64,000 bases of DNA from Niallia sp. NCCP-28 (GTDB lineage Bacteria > Bacillota > Bacilli > Bacillales > Cytobacillaceae): positions 620,001 through 684,000 of the forward strand of contig NZ_BQYJ01000001.1 in assembly GCF_023168165.1 (NCBI RefSeq), in the 5' to 3' direction. This document shows, piece after piece, positions 36,336 through 45,921 of this stretch. Made by a program: the position numbers and the translations under genes. Below the pieces are notes generated by a model, which did not search any database, was not told the DNA's origin, and saw only the letters and a list, made by a program, of their open reading frames with translations. How positions within the stretch are numbered: the stretch's first letter is position 1; every line of letters starts with the position of its first letter.

Positions 36336-36371
36336 AAAAATAGAATTGTATCTAAGATTCTATTTTTTTTT
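36336..36371 (+). terminator. terminator of yqfQ
   Basis: AAAAATAGAAT pairs with ATTCTATTTTT around GTATCTAAG-like loop sequence, followed by a run of T. Confidence 0.85.
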
Positions 36372-36513
36372 GGTGTTTTTCCTCAAAATGTTCTAATGCT
36401 TTGTTTTCTGTGCATATTTCTATATAATAGAATTGTTACAGAGAGAATTTTCGTTACTTATTAAAAGGAACGAATCGAAAATAGAGACTTGCCTATGCGG
36501 GAGGAATTCAAAA

Positions 36514-37452
36514 ATGAAAGTAATTAAGATTGCCCCGAGGGGTTATTGCTATGGGGTAGTTGACGCGATGGTTATTGCCCGTAATGCGGCATTAGATAAA
36601 TCATTGCCACGTCCGATCTATATTCTTGGCATGATTGTTCATAATAAACATGTTACCGATGCTTTTGAAGAAGATGGCATCATTACATTAGATGGACAAA
36701 ATCGCAAAGAAATTCTAGAAAAAGTGGATACTGGCACAGTTATTTTTACAGCACATGGTGTATCGCCAGAAATACGAGAAATAGCTAAACAAAAAGGTTT
36801 GGTTACATTGGATGCAACTTGTCCTGATGTAACAAAAACACATGATTTAATACAAGAAAAAGAAAAAGAAGGCTATTTTATTATATATATAGGGAAAAAA
36901 GGGCATCCAGAACCAGAGGGAGCAGTTGGAGTTGCTCCACATGCTGTTTCTCTTGTGGAAACAATTAATGATGTGGAAAAGTTAACGATTACACGAGAAA
37001 AAATACTTGTTACCAACCAAACGACGATGAGCCAATGGGATGTTGCCGACTTGATGGAATCCATTAAATTAAAATTCCCCCATGCAGAATTTCATAAAGA
37101 AATCTGTTTAGCGACACAGGTAAGACAAGAAGCGGTTGCTAAACAAGCTGGAGAAGCTGATGTATTGATTGTAGTTGGAGATCCTAAAAGCAATAACTCC
37201 AATCGTTTGGCACAAGTTTCCGAAGAAATCTCCCATACTACAGCCTATCGAATTGCAGATATTTCTGAATTGCAGCTGGAATGGCTCGAAAATGCTAATG
37301 TTGTGGCAGTGACAGCAGGAGCCTCTACTCCTACTCCTATTACAAAAGAAGTGATAAACTTTCTTGATCAGTATGATCCAAATGATGAGAATACATGGGA
37401 TCGGCAGAAAAAAGTTCCATTGCACAAAATACTGCCAAAAGTAAAAAGATAA
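36514..37452 (+). CDS. ispH: 4-hydroxy-3-methylbut-2-enyl diphosphate reductase
   Basis: A 312-residue cytosolic [4Fe-4S] enzyme and the last step of the MEP pathway, making IPP and DMAPP from HMBPP. The cluster cysteines are Cys12 (APRGYCYGV), the Cys of [12 protein letters not shown], and the Cys of [12 protein letters not shown]. The conserved HGV motif (TAHGVSPE) and the late SNNSNRL and GASTPTPI blocks are present. The start at 36514 is set by GGGAGGAA 9 bases upstream; an open frame further upstream has no ribosome site. It corresponds to B. subtilis yqfP. Confidence 0.97.
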   Translation: MKVIKIAPRGYCYGVVDAMVIARNAALDKSLPRPIYILGMIVHNKHVTDAFEEDGIITLDGQNRKEILEKVDTGTVIFTAHGVSPEIREIAKQKGLVTLDATCPDVTKTHDLIQEKEKEGYFIIYIGKKGHPEPEGAVGVAPHAVSLVETINDVEKLTITREKILVTNQTTMSQWDVADLMESIKLKFPHAEFHKEICLATQVRQEAVAKQAGEADVLIVVGDPKSNNSNRLAQVSEEISHTTAYRIADISELQLEWLENANVVAVTAGASTPTPITKEVINFLDQYDPNDENTWDRQKKVPLHKILPKVKR

Positions 37453-37490
37453 AAAAGTCGGAAGCAAATTCCGACTTTTTTATCTTTTTT
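37452..37490. terminator. bidirectional terminator between ispH and yqfO
   Basis: AAAAAGTCGGAA pairs with TTCCGACTTTTT around a 5-base loop, with A/T runs on both sides. Confidence 0.93.
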
Positions 37491-37500
37491 TCTATAGCTA

Positions 37501-38619
37501 TTAAACAAATTGAAATGGATCTGTATGAATCTCCGATGGAAAAATACAAACATTATAGCCCTTTTCTAAGCACATTGCTGTTAACTTTTTGGAAACCCCT
37601 TTTTTCATTACTTTTTCCACATTATGGCCTGGATCAATAATATTTAAGCCAAGCGCTTTGGCATCATGTGCAACATGATAATACATATCTCCTGTAACAT
37701 ACACATCTGCCCCTTTAAATAAGGCTTGAGAGAAGTACTTATTGCCATCTCCCCCAAGTACAGCCACTTTTTTTACTTTGGCATTTAAGTCTCCTACCAC
37801 TCTAACTGTATCCACTTCTAATACTTTTTTGACCTTCAAAACAAACTCTGAAAGCGTCATTTCCTCACACTTGCCGATTCTTCCTAACCCTAATTGCTCC
37901 CCGCTAGTTTGCAGGTCAAATAAATCATATGCCACTTCTTCATACGGATGAGCTTTTAGCATCGCTTTTATCGCCTTTTTTTCTAATGAAGCTGGAATAA
38001 CAGTTTCTATTTTCGCTTCCTGAACAGTTTCTAATACATGGTGTGTTCCTATATACGGATTTGCATCGCTTCCTGGTTTAAACTGTCCTTGCCCATCTGT
38101 TGAAAACAAACAATGGGTATAGTTTCCAATTGATCCAGCACCTGCATCACCTAATGCACTTTTGACATCTGCTTCCGCTTCTTTTGGTACATAAACAATC
38201 AGTTTTTTCAATTTATCTTCATATGTAGGAATAAGAACCTCTGTATCGATTAGTCCTAGGGCATCACTTAATAAATCATTCACCCCACCTTTTGCTACAT
38301 CTAAGTTTGTATGGGCAGCATACACAGATATATCATGCTTAATCAATTTCTCCATTAATCGACCAGTTGGATTATCATTTGTAACTTTTGTTAAAGGACG
38401 AAAAATGGGCGGGTGATGAGCAATGATTAGATCTACTTTATTTGCAATAGCCTCCTCTACTACTTCATCCAACACATCGAGTGCAATCATCACATTTTTT
38501 ACCGGACGGCTTAAGTCGCCAACTTGCAATCCAATTTTATCTCCTTCCATTGCATAGGCTTTAGGAGAAAACTGTTCAAATAGAGAAATAATTTCATATC
38601 CATTAATTTGTTTCATCAA
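37501..38619 (-). CDS. yqfO: YqfO, NIF3/GTP cyclohydrolase I type 2 family
   Basis: A 372-residue NIF3-family protein. It has the di-metal site (IIAHHPPIFRPL near residue 65, AAHTNLDVAKGGVN near 100, and a late DPGHNVEKVM) with a PII-like insert in the middle (residues about 130-235), the arrangement of the Bacillus protein. Its biochemical role is unsettled. Its start overlaps the trmK stop by 17 bases, so the pair is translationally coupled, as in B. subtilis. Confidence 0.93.
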   Translation of the reverse strand: MMKQINGYEIISLFEQFSPKAYAMEGDKIGLQVGDLSRPVKNVMIALDVLDEVVEEAIANKVDLIIAHHPPIFRPLTKVTNDNPTGRLMEKLIKHDISVYAAHTNLDVAKGGVNDLLSDALGLIDTEVLIPTYEDKLKKLIVYVPKEAEADVKSALGDAGAGSIGNYTHCLFSTDGQGQFKPGSDANPYIGTHHVLETVQEAKIETVIPASLEKKAIKAMLKAHPYEEVAYDLFDLQTSGEQLGLGRIGKCEEMTLSEFVLKVKKVLEVDTVRVVGDLNAKVKKVAVLGGDGNKYFSQALFKGADVYVTGDMYYHVAHDAKALGLNIIDPGHNVEKVMKKGVSKKLTAMCLEKGYNVCIFPSEIHTDPFQFV

Positions 38620-39322
38620 ACAAAACCTCCTCCACTAAAGTGATTTTTTCTATGAGTTCTTTTTTCTTTTGGTTATTTTCTTCAGAATCAGGAGCTGCTT
38701 TTAGTTTTGCTAGTATCCTCTGCCAATTGTTAATTTCAGATGTCCATTTTTTCTGAAAGATACTATTTTTTTCTTGCATCAAAAAAGGGCCTAATAATAG
38801 GACTGCATCTTCATTTAATTTATCTTGCAGCCCCATTTTCCCTTGTTCGGCAACAAGCACTTCATAAATTTTTCCATCCTCTTCTATTATTTCTTCTCGC
38901 ACTAATTTCCACTTATTTTCTAATAGCCATACGCGAATCGCATAGGCATGAATGTTTGGCTGAAGAATCAAACGTTTTACGGTGGAAAGCTTTTTTTTCC
39001 CCTGTTCAAGAATGCTAGCAATTAACGATCCTCCCATACCAGCAATCGTTATGCAATCCACTTCCCCTAATTCCACCACTTCTAAGCCATTTCCTTTGCG
39101 AACAGAAATCACAGAAGTTAGGCCCTCTTGTCTTACTTGCGTACATGCAGATTTATAAGGCCCTTCTACCACTTCTCCTGCAATTGCAAAGCTAGCTTTA
39201 TTTTTTTTCAGCATATAACAAGGCAAATAGGCGTGATCAGAACCTATATCAGCAAACTTTGCACCTTCTGGAATATATTTTGCGACTGTTTCTAGCCGTT
39301 TTGATAATTTCTCCGTGTTCAT
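38603..39322 (-). CDS. trmK: tRNA (adenine(22)-N(1))-methyltransferase TrmK
   Basis: A 239-residue SAM-dependent enzyme methylating A22 of tRNAs. It has the SAM motif FADIGSDHAYLP near residue 25, the catalytic-domain block ITIAGMGGSLI, and LQPNIHAYAIRVWL. A C-terminal coiled coil (SEINNWQRILAKLKA) follows. It corresponds to B. subtilis yqfN and sits between the sigA side and yqfO as in that species. Confidence 0.94.
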   Translation of the reverse strand: MNTEKLSKRLETVAKYIPEGAKFADIGSDHAYLPCYMLKKNKASFAIAGEVVEGPYKSACTQVRQEGLTSVISVRKGNGLEVVELGEVDCITIAGMGGSLIASILEQGKKKLSTVKRLILQPNIHAYAIRVWLLENKWKLVREEIIEEDGKIYEVLVAEQGKMGLQDKLNEDAVLLLGPFLMQEKNSIFQKKWTSEINNWQRILAKLKAAPDSEENNQKKKELIEKITLVEEVLFDETN

Positions 39323-39347
39323 TTTTACACCACATTTCTAAAAAATA

Positions 39348-39465
39348 AAAACTGTTTTTGTATCGATTGCTGCTTTTAAAAACACAGTCTGAAGACTTCC
39401 CTTTCCATGGACGAGTACCGTACCCTTCTCATCCGTATTCAGGCTGCTCCATCCTGCTTCGTCTT
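39348..39465. repeat. degenerate composite repeat upstream of trmK
   Basis: ctgtttttgtatcgattgct then gcttttaaaaacacagtctg, followed by tttccatggacgag...cctgcttcgtc, has both halves of the composite repeat. It lies in the 255-base gap between trmK and the 39578 gene. Confidence 0.55.
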
Positions 39466-39577
39466 TTTTCTTTTGAGAAAGCAGCCAAAATAAATCATAT
39501 TGAAGCTATTTTTTCCACAACTATTTCTTTTATTAGTATAAATATTGTTGCGCTTTGTTGCAAAATCATCATCGAAA

Positions 39578-40117
39578 TTAAGATATTTTATAGAAAAAAA
39601 GACCAATTAATAAAATAAATCCAACACAGGATGATATGGTCAAATATAATAGCTTAAACTTTCTACCTGTAATAAACCATATTAAACAATGGAATATTAA
39701 CATGCTATTAAGCATCATTAAATTTCCTGGAAACAGCTGTATCACCATATGTACACTTGCAAGCAAAAAAATTAGCACAGCAGCGGAAATTGCAATATCT
39801 GCTCCTAAGTGTCTATATTTTAAAAAATAAATGCTTCCAATGCAAAAAGTCAGAAAAATTAGTGAAATACTCATTTGCAAAATAAAAGACAATTCAGTAA
39901 AATAAAATAAAAATACTATTATTGGAATAAATGATAAACAGAGACTGCCTAAAAAAAGGGTTAAACTACTTTTGCTTATCGAGTCTGCTTCTTTTGCAGG
40001 ATGATTTCCTTCTGTGTAGAGTGTTAATAAATAATCACAATAATGCTCAGGAAGCATACGATTTTCCTTCCAGTACACAATTTCTTTAACAATAATGGTT
40101 TTTCTATTTTCATTCAT
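39578..40117 (-). CDS. five-segment membrane protein in the cccA position
   Basis: A 179-residue membrane protein whose soluble N-terminus (NRKTIIVKEIVYWKENRML, then PEHYCDYLLTLYTEGNH) resembles the start of DUF2157-like proteins. About five hydrophobic segments follow, and there is no haem motif. The ATG at 40117 follows AGGAAGTGA; an in-frame ATG 20 codons earlier has no such site. In B. subtilis the gene between sigA and trmK is cytochrome c-550 (cccA). Here this protein is in its place. Function unknown. Confidence 0.75.
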   Translation of the reverse strand: MNENRKTIIVKEIVYWKENRMLPEHYCDYLLTLYTEGNHPAKEADSISKSSLTLFLGSLCLSFIPIIVFLFYFTELSFILQMSISLIFLTFCIGSIYFLKYRHLGADIAISAAVLIFLLASVHMVIQLFPGNLMMLNSMLIFHCLIWFITGRKFKLLYLTISSCVGFILLIGLFFYKIS

Positions 40118-40210
40118 TAGTAAATCACTTCCTTTAAAAAAAGGTGGCATATAGGGATGAGCTAACTTTACGAACATTGTAAATCATTGATTTATTAACT
40201 CTTATTCAAC

Positions 40211-40259
40211 AAAAAAAAGAAATAGCTACTTCCATTGTAAGAAGTCAACTATTTCTTTA
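40211..40259 (-). terminator. terminator of dnaG-sigA
   Basis: On the minus strand AAAGAAATAG/CTATTTCTTT with an inner ACTTC/GAAGT pair, followed by eight T. Confidence 0.9.
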
Positions 40260-40290
40260 CAACTACTTTTCAAAGCTGTGTTCAAAAATC

Positions 40291-41415
40291 TTACTCTAAG
40301 AAATCTTTTAGACGTTTGCTTCTGCTCGGATGTCTTAATTTTCTTAGTGCTTTAGCTTCAATTTGACGAATCCGTTCACGGGTTACACCAAACACTTTAC
40401 CTACTTCTTCTAGTGTACGTGTACGGCCGTCATCAAGACCAAAACGTAATCTTAATACATTTTCTTCGCGGTCCGTCAATGTATCAAGGACATCTTCTAG
40501 CTGCTCTTTTAATAATTCATATGCCGCATGTTCAGATGGTGATGTAGCATCTTGATCCTCAATGAAATCACCTAAATGGGAATCATCTTCTTCCCCAATT
40601 GGTGTTTCTAATGAAACTGGTTCTTGAGCAATTTTTAATATTTCTCTTACTTTATCTGGAGTTAAATCCATATCTTCGCCAATTTCTTCAGGAGTCGGTT
40701 CACGCCCTAAATCCTGCAGTAATTGACGCTGAACACGTATTAGTTTATTGATCGTTTCTACCATATGAACTGGTATGCGAATTGTTCTCGCCTGATCGGC
40801 AATCGCTCTTGTAATGGCCTGACGAATCCACCATGTAGCATACGTACTGAACTTAAAGCCTTTTTCATAGTCAAACTTTTCAACAGCTTTAATTAAGCCC
40901 ATGTTTCCTTCTTGGATTAAATCTAAGAACATCATGCCCCGTCCAACATATCTTTTGGCAATACTTACAACAAGGCGCAAGTTTGCTTCGGCAAGGCGGC
41001 GTTTTGCTTCCTCATCGCCTTCTAGTATGCGTTTCGCCAATTTAATTTCTTCTTCAGCAGACAGCAGATCCACTCTGCCAATTTCTTTTAAATACATACG
41101 AACTGGATCATTTATTTTGACGCCAGGAGGTACACTCAGATCATTTAGATCAAATTCTTCTTCTCCTTTAGCAAGTTCTTGAACATTAGGAGCTTCATTC
41201 TCTCCATCGCCAATCAGCTCCACTCCCTGGTCCCCCAAAAACTCATAAAATTCATCCATTTGGTGGGAATCCAGCTCAAAACTGGATAATTTTTCTGCAA
41301 TATCATCATACGCAAGTACACCAGTTTTTTTACCTACTTCTGTTAATTGTTCTTTTACCTGATCAAGGGTCATTTCCGTTTCAATTTCTTTTGAACGGGT
41401 CGACTTTTCAGCCAT
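40291..41415 (-). CDS. sigA: primary sigma factor SigA
   Basis: The housekeeping sigma factor, 374 residues. Region 1.2 begins at [11 protein letters not shown]. Region 2 ([15 protein letters not shown], then [14 protein letters not shown]) binds the -10. Region 3 follows, and region 4 ([20 protein letters not shown]) recognises the -35. The ATG at 41415 is preceded by GGAGGGGG; a longer frame to 41457 covers that site and is not used. It is 42 bases after dnaG, the conserved dnaG-sigA operon. Confidence 0.97.
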   Translation of the reverse strand: MAEKSTRSKEIETEMTLDQVKEQLTEVGKKTGVLAYDDIAEKLSSFELDSHQMDEFYEFLGDQGVELIGDGENEAPNVQELAKGEEEFDLNDLSVPPGVKINDPVRMYLKEIGRVDLLSAEEEIKLAKRILEGDEEAKRRLAEANLRLVVSIAKRYVGRGMMFLDLIQEGNMGLIKAVEKFDYEKGFKFSTYATWWIRQAITRAIADQARTIRIPVHMVETINKLIRVQRQLLQDLGREPTPEEIGEDMDLTPDKVREILKIAQEPVSLETPIGEEDDSHLGDFIEDQDATSPSEHAAYELLKEQLEDVLDTLTDREENVLRLRFGLDDGRTRTLEEVGKVFGVTRERIRQIEAKALRKLRHPSRSKRLKDFLE

Positions 41416-41457
41416 ATGTCCCCCTCCTTCCAAAAAATCAAGACCATCATTTTTCAT

Positions 41458-43272
41458 TTATTTTAATGATTTCTCCAACGAGAGCACTTCCATGCCAATC
41501 TTAGCTGCTTCCACATAATTTTGTTGTCTTTCAGCTTCTTTTTGCTTTAGTTTTTTCTCTTTAATTTCCACTAGTTTTTCATAGTTTAAAATTTGCTTCA
41601 TATAGTCCATTAATTCTTGGTTGCTTAATTCTTCATTAATATCCATCATTTCAATATCAACTACCATCCGCTTAAGCTCATTATCCGTAATAAAGTTGAT
41701 AAAAGAGCTGATATCTGAACTTTGGCCAGACTCGTAAAAAGCTAAAAGATACGTAAAAATTGCTTGATGTTCATCAATATTAAACATTTTTTCTTGTAAA
41801 TATTCTTGCACTTTAAAAGCTGTATCTCCGCTTTTTAACATATGTGCAAGCAATCTTCTTTCTGCTGTTTGATATGCAGGCAATAAATTTTTCACTTGTT
41901 TTTTTACACTATATTGCTTTACTGGTGTACTAATGCTTTTATTTGAATTATTTATTTGTAAAGAATTCGTCAGTTGTTTTTCTTGCTGTTGCAATGCTTC
42001 TAAAGAAATTGAAAATTCGCTGGAAAGTTGCCTTATATATAAATCTTTTTCCACAACCTTTTCAAGCTTAGCAATTTCACCTAATACCTTTTCTATATAT
42101 TCCAGCTTATCTCCTTCATTTTGAAGATTTTTTCCTCTGCGATAATACATTAACTTAAAACCCATATATGGAAGGGCATTATGGAGAATTTCATTTTGCA
42201 GTTTTTCTTCTCCATACTGGTTAACATAATCATCAGGATCCATTCCATCTGGCAATACAGTCACTTTCACTTGGCAGTTTGCTTTTGTTAATAGTTGGCC
42301 TGCACGAAAAGCCGCTTCAATACCAGCAGAATCAGAGTCATAACAAATAGTGACTGTCTGTGAATTTCTTTTTAGAATTGAAATATGTTCATCCGTAAGC
42401 GAAGTACCCATTGTTGCTACTCCATTTTCAATCCCAGATCTAGAGGCTGCAATCACATCGGCGAATCCTTCAAAAAGAACAGCTTGCTGCGATTTGCGAA
42501 TGCTAGACCGTGCGGAAGAAAAATTGTAAAGTGTACTGCTTTTATTAAAGATTGGCGTTTCAGGACTATTAAGATATTTAGGATGGCTGTCTCCAAGTGC
42601 ACGACCTGAAAAAGCGACCGTATTCCCGTTGCGATCCATAATGGGAAAAATAATGCGATCCCTAAAACGATCAAAATATTTATTTTCCTTATCGCTTTTG
42701 ATAATTAGTCCAGCCTTTTCCATTAAAGTCCCATCATATTTTCTTTTTGCTAAAAATTTCACTGCAATATCCCATGATGACAAGGAATATCCTATTTGAA
42801 ACTTCTCAATGATAGGAAGTGTAAAGCCTCTATTTAATAAATATTCCAAAGCATGTTGACCATCCTTTGTGTTTACAAGCAAATGATGATAGAATTTAGA
42901 TAATAAATCATGCGCATCCATCATTTGCTGCAGTGAATCAGGAATGCTTTTTTTCTTTTCAACATCCGCTATGTCTATGCCAAGATCAACATGTGCTCTA
43001 TTTGCTAATTTAGCAGCGACTTCTTGAAAAGAAAATCCTTCAAGATCCATAAGGAAGGAAAATACATTTCCACCTGCATTGCATCCAAAACAATGAAAAA
43101 TTTGCTTTTCAGGTGAAACAGAAAAGGATGGGGTTTTTTCCCCATGAAATGGACATAATCCAAGAAAATTGCGCCCTTGTTTTGTTAATTGGACATGTTC
43201 GCCAATTACATCCACGATATCAATTGCTTGTTTTATTTCATTTATTTTTTCTTCAGGAATTCGCCCAACCAT
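41458..43272 (-). CDS. dnaG: DNA primase
   Basis: A 604-residue primase that makes RNA primers at the replication fork. It has an N-terminal CHCC zinc ribbon (Cys40, His43, Cys61, Cys64), a TOPRIM catalytic core (LFEGFADVIA, then DSDSAG), and a C-terminal helicase-binding domain ending with a charged helix (KEKKLKQKEAERQQN). Length and motifs are normal. It is co-transcribed with sigA. Confidence 0.97.
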   Translation of the reverse strand: MVGRIPEEKINEIKQAIDIVDVIGEHVQLTKQGRNFLGLCPFHGEKTPSFSVSPEKQIFHCFGCNAGGNVFSFLMDLEGFSFQEVAAKLANRAHVDLGIDIADVEKKKSIPDSLQQMMDAHDLLSKFYHHLLVNTKDGQHALEYLLNRGFTLPIIEKFQIGYSLSSWDIAVKFLAKRKYDGTLMEKAGLIIKSDKENKYFDRFRDRIIFPIMDRNGNTVAFSGRALGDSHPKYLNSPETPIFNKSSTLYNFSSARSSIRKSQQAVLFEGFADVIAASRSGIENGVATMGTSLTDEHISILKRNSQTVTICYDSDSAGIEAAFRAGQLLTKANCQVKVTVLPDGMDPDDYVNQYGEEKLQNEILHNALPYMGFKLMYYRRGKNLQNEGDKLEYIEKVLGEIAKLEKVVEKDLYIRQLSSEFSISLEALQQQEKQLTNSLQINNSNKSISTPVKQYSVKKQVKNLLPAYQTAERRLLAHMLKSGDTAFKVQEYLQEKMFNIDEHQAIFTYLLAFYESGQSSDISSFINFITDNELKRMVVDIEMMDINEELSNQELMDYMKQILNYEKLVEIKEKKLKQKEAERQQNYVEAAKIGMEVLSLEKSLK

Positions 43273-43330
43273 TTAAAGCATCTCCCTTTAAAAAATCCTA
43301 CCTACATAAAGGATATTCGACACAGCTGTA

Positions 43331-43771
43331 TTAAACTCCTTCAAATTTCGACAAAATCTTTATTAAATTTCTTTTAAAATTTTTTCGGTCTGCTTCTGTA
43401 AAAGATTTGGGACCTTTTCCATAAATGCCTCTTCTTCTTGCTTTGGCTGATAAGTAACGCATATCCAATGCAGTCGCTATATCTTTCTCCTCCATTAACT
43501 TACCCCTTGGAGAGAGAACATACACATCCTTTAACAGGAGCGTTGAGGCCAGTCCAATATCCTGTGTTATCACAATATCCTGTTTTTTTACAGAATTCAT
43601 AATAAATAAATCCACTGCTTCTTTGCTGCTGTCGACATATTTCCATTTCATGTTTGTTTCTTCCCTTGTCATATGAGCATAGGAAGCAACAAATAATACT
43701 TCGACAGAATAGCATTTGGCAATTTCGACAATTTCTTCCTTCACTGGACAGGAATCAGCGTCAACATACAT
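43331..43771 (-). CDS. yqxD: YqxD, UPF0178 family protein
   Basis: A 146-residue PIN-like protein (YVDADSCPVKEEI at the start, then DIVITQDIGLASTLL and GKGPKSFTEADR) of the YaiI/YqxD family. A nuclease role is suspected from the fold but not shown. It lies 58 bases upstream of dnaG, as in B. subtilis. Confidence 0.93.
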   Translation of the reverse strand: MYVDADSCPVKEEIVEIAKCYSVEVLFVASYAHMTREETNMKWKYVDSSKEAVDLFIMNSVKKQDIVITQDIGLASTLLLKDVYVLSPRGKLMEEKDIATALDMRYLSAKARRRGIYGKGPKSFTEADRKNFKRNLIKILSKFEGV

Positions 43772-44148
43772 GATATGTTTCCCTAATGTACTAGTAATTC
43801 TACATCACTCCACATATTCCTTCTTACAATTTTATTTTTCGATGAAAGAAGTATTGTCGAATTTTTTTATGTCTTTTTCTTGACTTCTCACAATAAATAG
43901 TTTATTCCTTATAAGCCAACTCTAAACCTAAATTATAATACTTTTTTATCACAATTTTTTATTATAGTATATATAATCAGAAAACACCATGATTTTTTAG
44001 AAAAATTTAATAAAAATAAAAAATAATAACACTACTATTTCAACATGTAAAAGACCTTGTTATTTATCAAACAAAGTCTTTAGCATTTCATTCAAATTAA
44101 ATATATGTTTCTTTTATAAAACTATATGTGCTAATTAAATGAAAATAA
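43772..44148. other. intergenic region between ppsR and yqxD
   Basis: Very A+T-rich, no gene seen. It contains the ppsR terminator (44046-44081) and must hold the promoter of yqxD-dnaG-sigA; I could not choose one promoter among several A+T-rich candidates. Confidence 0.4.
44046..44081 (-). terminator. terminator of ccpN-ppsR
   Basis: On the minus strand AAAGACTTTGTT pairs with AACAAGGTCTTT (one mismatch), then TTAC. The T run is short. Confidence 0.6.
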
Positions 44149-44973
44149 TCAAGATTGGTGCTTCGTGCGATGATAAAGATTAAAAATAATATTCGCCGTT
44201 TCTTCTACAGCTTTATTTGTCACATCAATAACTGGACATCCAATTTGATTAACAATCTGATCAAAATATGTTATTTCTTCTTGGATCCGTTCAATTTTTG
44301 CATAACTGGCACTATCGCTTAACCCTAACGAAATTAAACGTTCTTTACGGATATTATTTAATTTTTGAGGACTAATTTTTAAGCCAAAACATTTATTTGC
44401 CGGCAACTGAAATAATTCTTTGGGCGGATCCACTTCTGGCACAATTGGTACATTTGCAACTTTGACCCGTTTATGCGCTAAAAATTGCGACAATGGTGTT
44501 TTTGAGGTTCTTGAAACCCCAATCAAAATAATATCTGCCTTCTCTAAACCTCTTGGATCTCGGCCATCATCATATTTAACAGCAAATTCAATCGCTTCCA
44601 CTTTTTTAAAATAGTCCTCATCTAATTTTCTTACAAGTCCAGGTTCATATAAAGGAGTTTTCCCCCAATGCATCTGAAATTGATCGATAATTGGCCCGAT
44701 AATATCGCAAGCATATACTCCCTCTTCTACAGCAAGCTCACTCATATACTTGCGCATTTCTGGTTTGACAAGGGTATAAGCAATCATGCCATGCTCAAGT
44801 TTTGCCTGAAGAACCACTTCATGAATGTTTGACTTGTCTTCAACAAAAGGAAAACGTTTAATGAGAACATTAACATTATGCCCTGAAAATTGACTGATTG
44901 CAGCTTTTGTAACAAGTTCAGCCGTTTCCCCTACAGAATCCGAAACCACATAAATTATTTGTCTTTCTTCCAT
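44149..44973 (-). CDS. ppsR: pyruvate, phosphate dikinase regulatory protein (PpsR/YqfL)
   Basis: A 274-residue bifunctional serine/threonine kinase and Pi-dependent phosphorylase family protein. It regulates pyruvate phosphate dikinase or PEP synthase. It has the P-loop GVSRTSKT at 152-159 and the family opening SDSVGETAE. It lies 14 bases downstream of ccpN, the partnership known in B. subtilis where YqfL modulates CcpN activity in gluconeogenic control. Confidence 0.94.
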   Translation of the reverse strand: MEERQIIYVVSDSVGETAELVTKAAISQFSGHNVNVLIKRFPFVEDKSNIHEVVLQAKLEHGMIAYTLVKPEMRKYMSELAVEEGVYACDIIGPIIDQFQMHWGKTPLYEPGLVRKLDEDYFKKVEAIEFAVKYDDGRDPRGLEKADIILIGVSRTSKTPLSQFLAHKRVKVANVPIVPEVDPPKELFQLPANKCFGLKISPQKLNNIRKERLISLGLSDSASYAKIERIQEEITYFDQIVNQIGCPVIDVTNKAVEETANIIFNLYHRTKHQS

Positions 44974-44987
44974 CTAATGTTCCCCCT

Positions 44988-45620
44988 TTACGAAAGCATT
45001 TGTTCATTGTGCAAAGCAACTAATGCCTTGGTGATATTTGTTTTTGTTACTCTTCCCACTACAACAAGCCCCTTTTCTGAATCCTTTACAACTGGAAGGG
45101 CATCAATTTCTCGTTCGATCAACTTTTTGCCGACATTCACCAATAACTCGTCCAAATAGCAATATGCGACATTTGGCATCCTTGTCATAATAATGGTCAC
45201 AGGCAGAGATGTCAGTTCCTGTTTTCCAATACTTGCACGAAGAAAATCTTTGCGGGAAACTACCCCCACTAATAAGGAGAGTTTGTCTACAACAAAAATT
45301 GTGCCAACATCTTCTGTAAACATTGTAACGATTGCATCATAAACAGAAGTATTTTCATTCACTACTACAGGCCGTGAATAATAATCGCTCACTAGTAATT
45401 TTTGAATATTCTCTGTTAAAAGCTGTTCAGATGTTTTTCCAGTATAGAAGTAGCCAACTCGAGGCCTTGCATCAAGAAAACCTGCCATTGTTAGTATTGC
45501 AAGATCTGGACGTAATGTTGCCCTTGTCAAATGCAGCTTCTCTGCAATTTGCTCTCCTGTTATCGGTCCATTTGCTTTGACGATTTCCACTATTTGTTCT
45601 TGTCTTTTATTCAGTTCTAT
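44988..45620 (-). CDS. ccpN: gluconeogenesis repressor CcpN with anomalous start
   Basis: A repressor of gluconeogenic genes with an N-terminal HTH (GPITGEQIAEKLHLTRATLRP without its first residues, depending on start) and two CBS domains (from about residue 80). The first conventional start is the GTG at 45590, giving 200 residues and losing about 10 conserved residues. The conserved N-terminus (IELNKRQEQ) is encoded upstream in the same frame, reaching 45620, where the codon is ATA, with the SD-like AAGGTGGTGA about 9 bases away. A GTG at 45630 is one frame off: deleting one A from the run at 45620-45624 would join it perfectly. So there is either a one-base indel or an unusual start. Coordinates here include the conserved N-terminus. 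Confidence 0.85.
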   Translation of the reverse strand: MELNKRQEQIVEIVKANGPITGEQIAEKLHLTRATLRPDLAILTMAGFLDARPRVGYFYTGKTSEQLLTENIQKLLVSDYYSRPVVVNENTSVYDAIVTMFTEDVGTIFVVDKLSLLVGVVSRKDFLRASIGKQELTSLPVTIIMTRMPNVAYCYLDELLVNVGKKLIEREIDALPVVKDSEKGLVVVGRVTKTNITKALVALHNEQMLS

Positions 45621-45921
45621 TTTTATTCACCACCTTAAAAGGAATGAATATGCTATGTATGCAAATTGTACAATAAAAAGCACTTTCTCTTATAGTTTTT
45701 TGCATTATCATCTGCACACTTCAGCAAAGCTATTGACATGAAATTTCATTGCCTATTTTAATTAACTATATACTGGAGTGAAGTGTTTATCAAAGGAAAA
45801 AGAAAAAGAGGTTATCCAATTAGTGCTATCCACTTATTACTTATAGTAAACCTTGTAATTAAATATATGCTCGAAAACAAGATTTTAAGTGCATGCTTAG
45901 AATTGGATCTCCTCTTAAACT

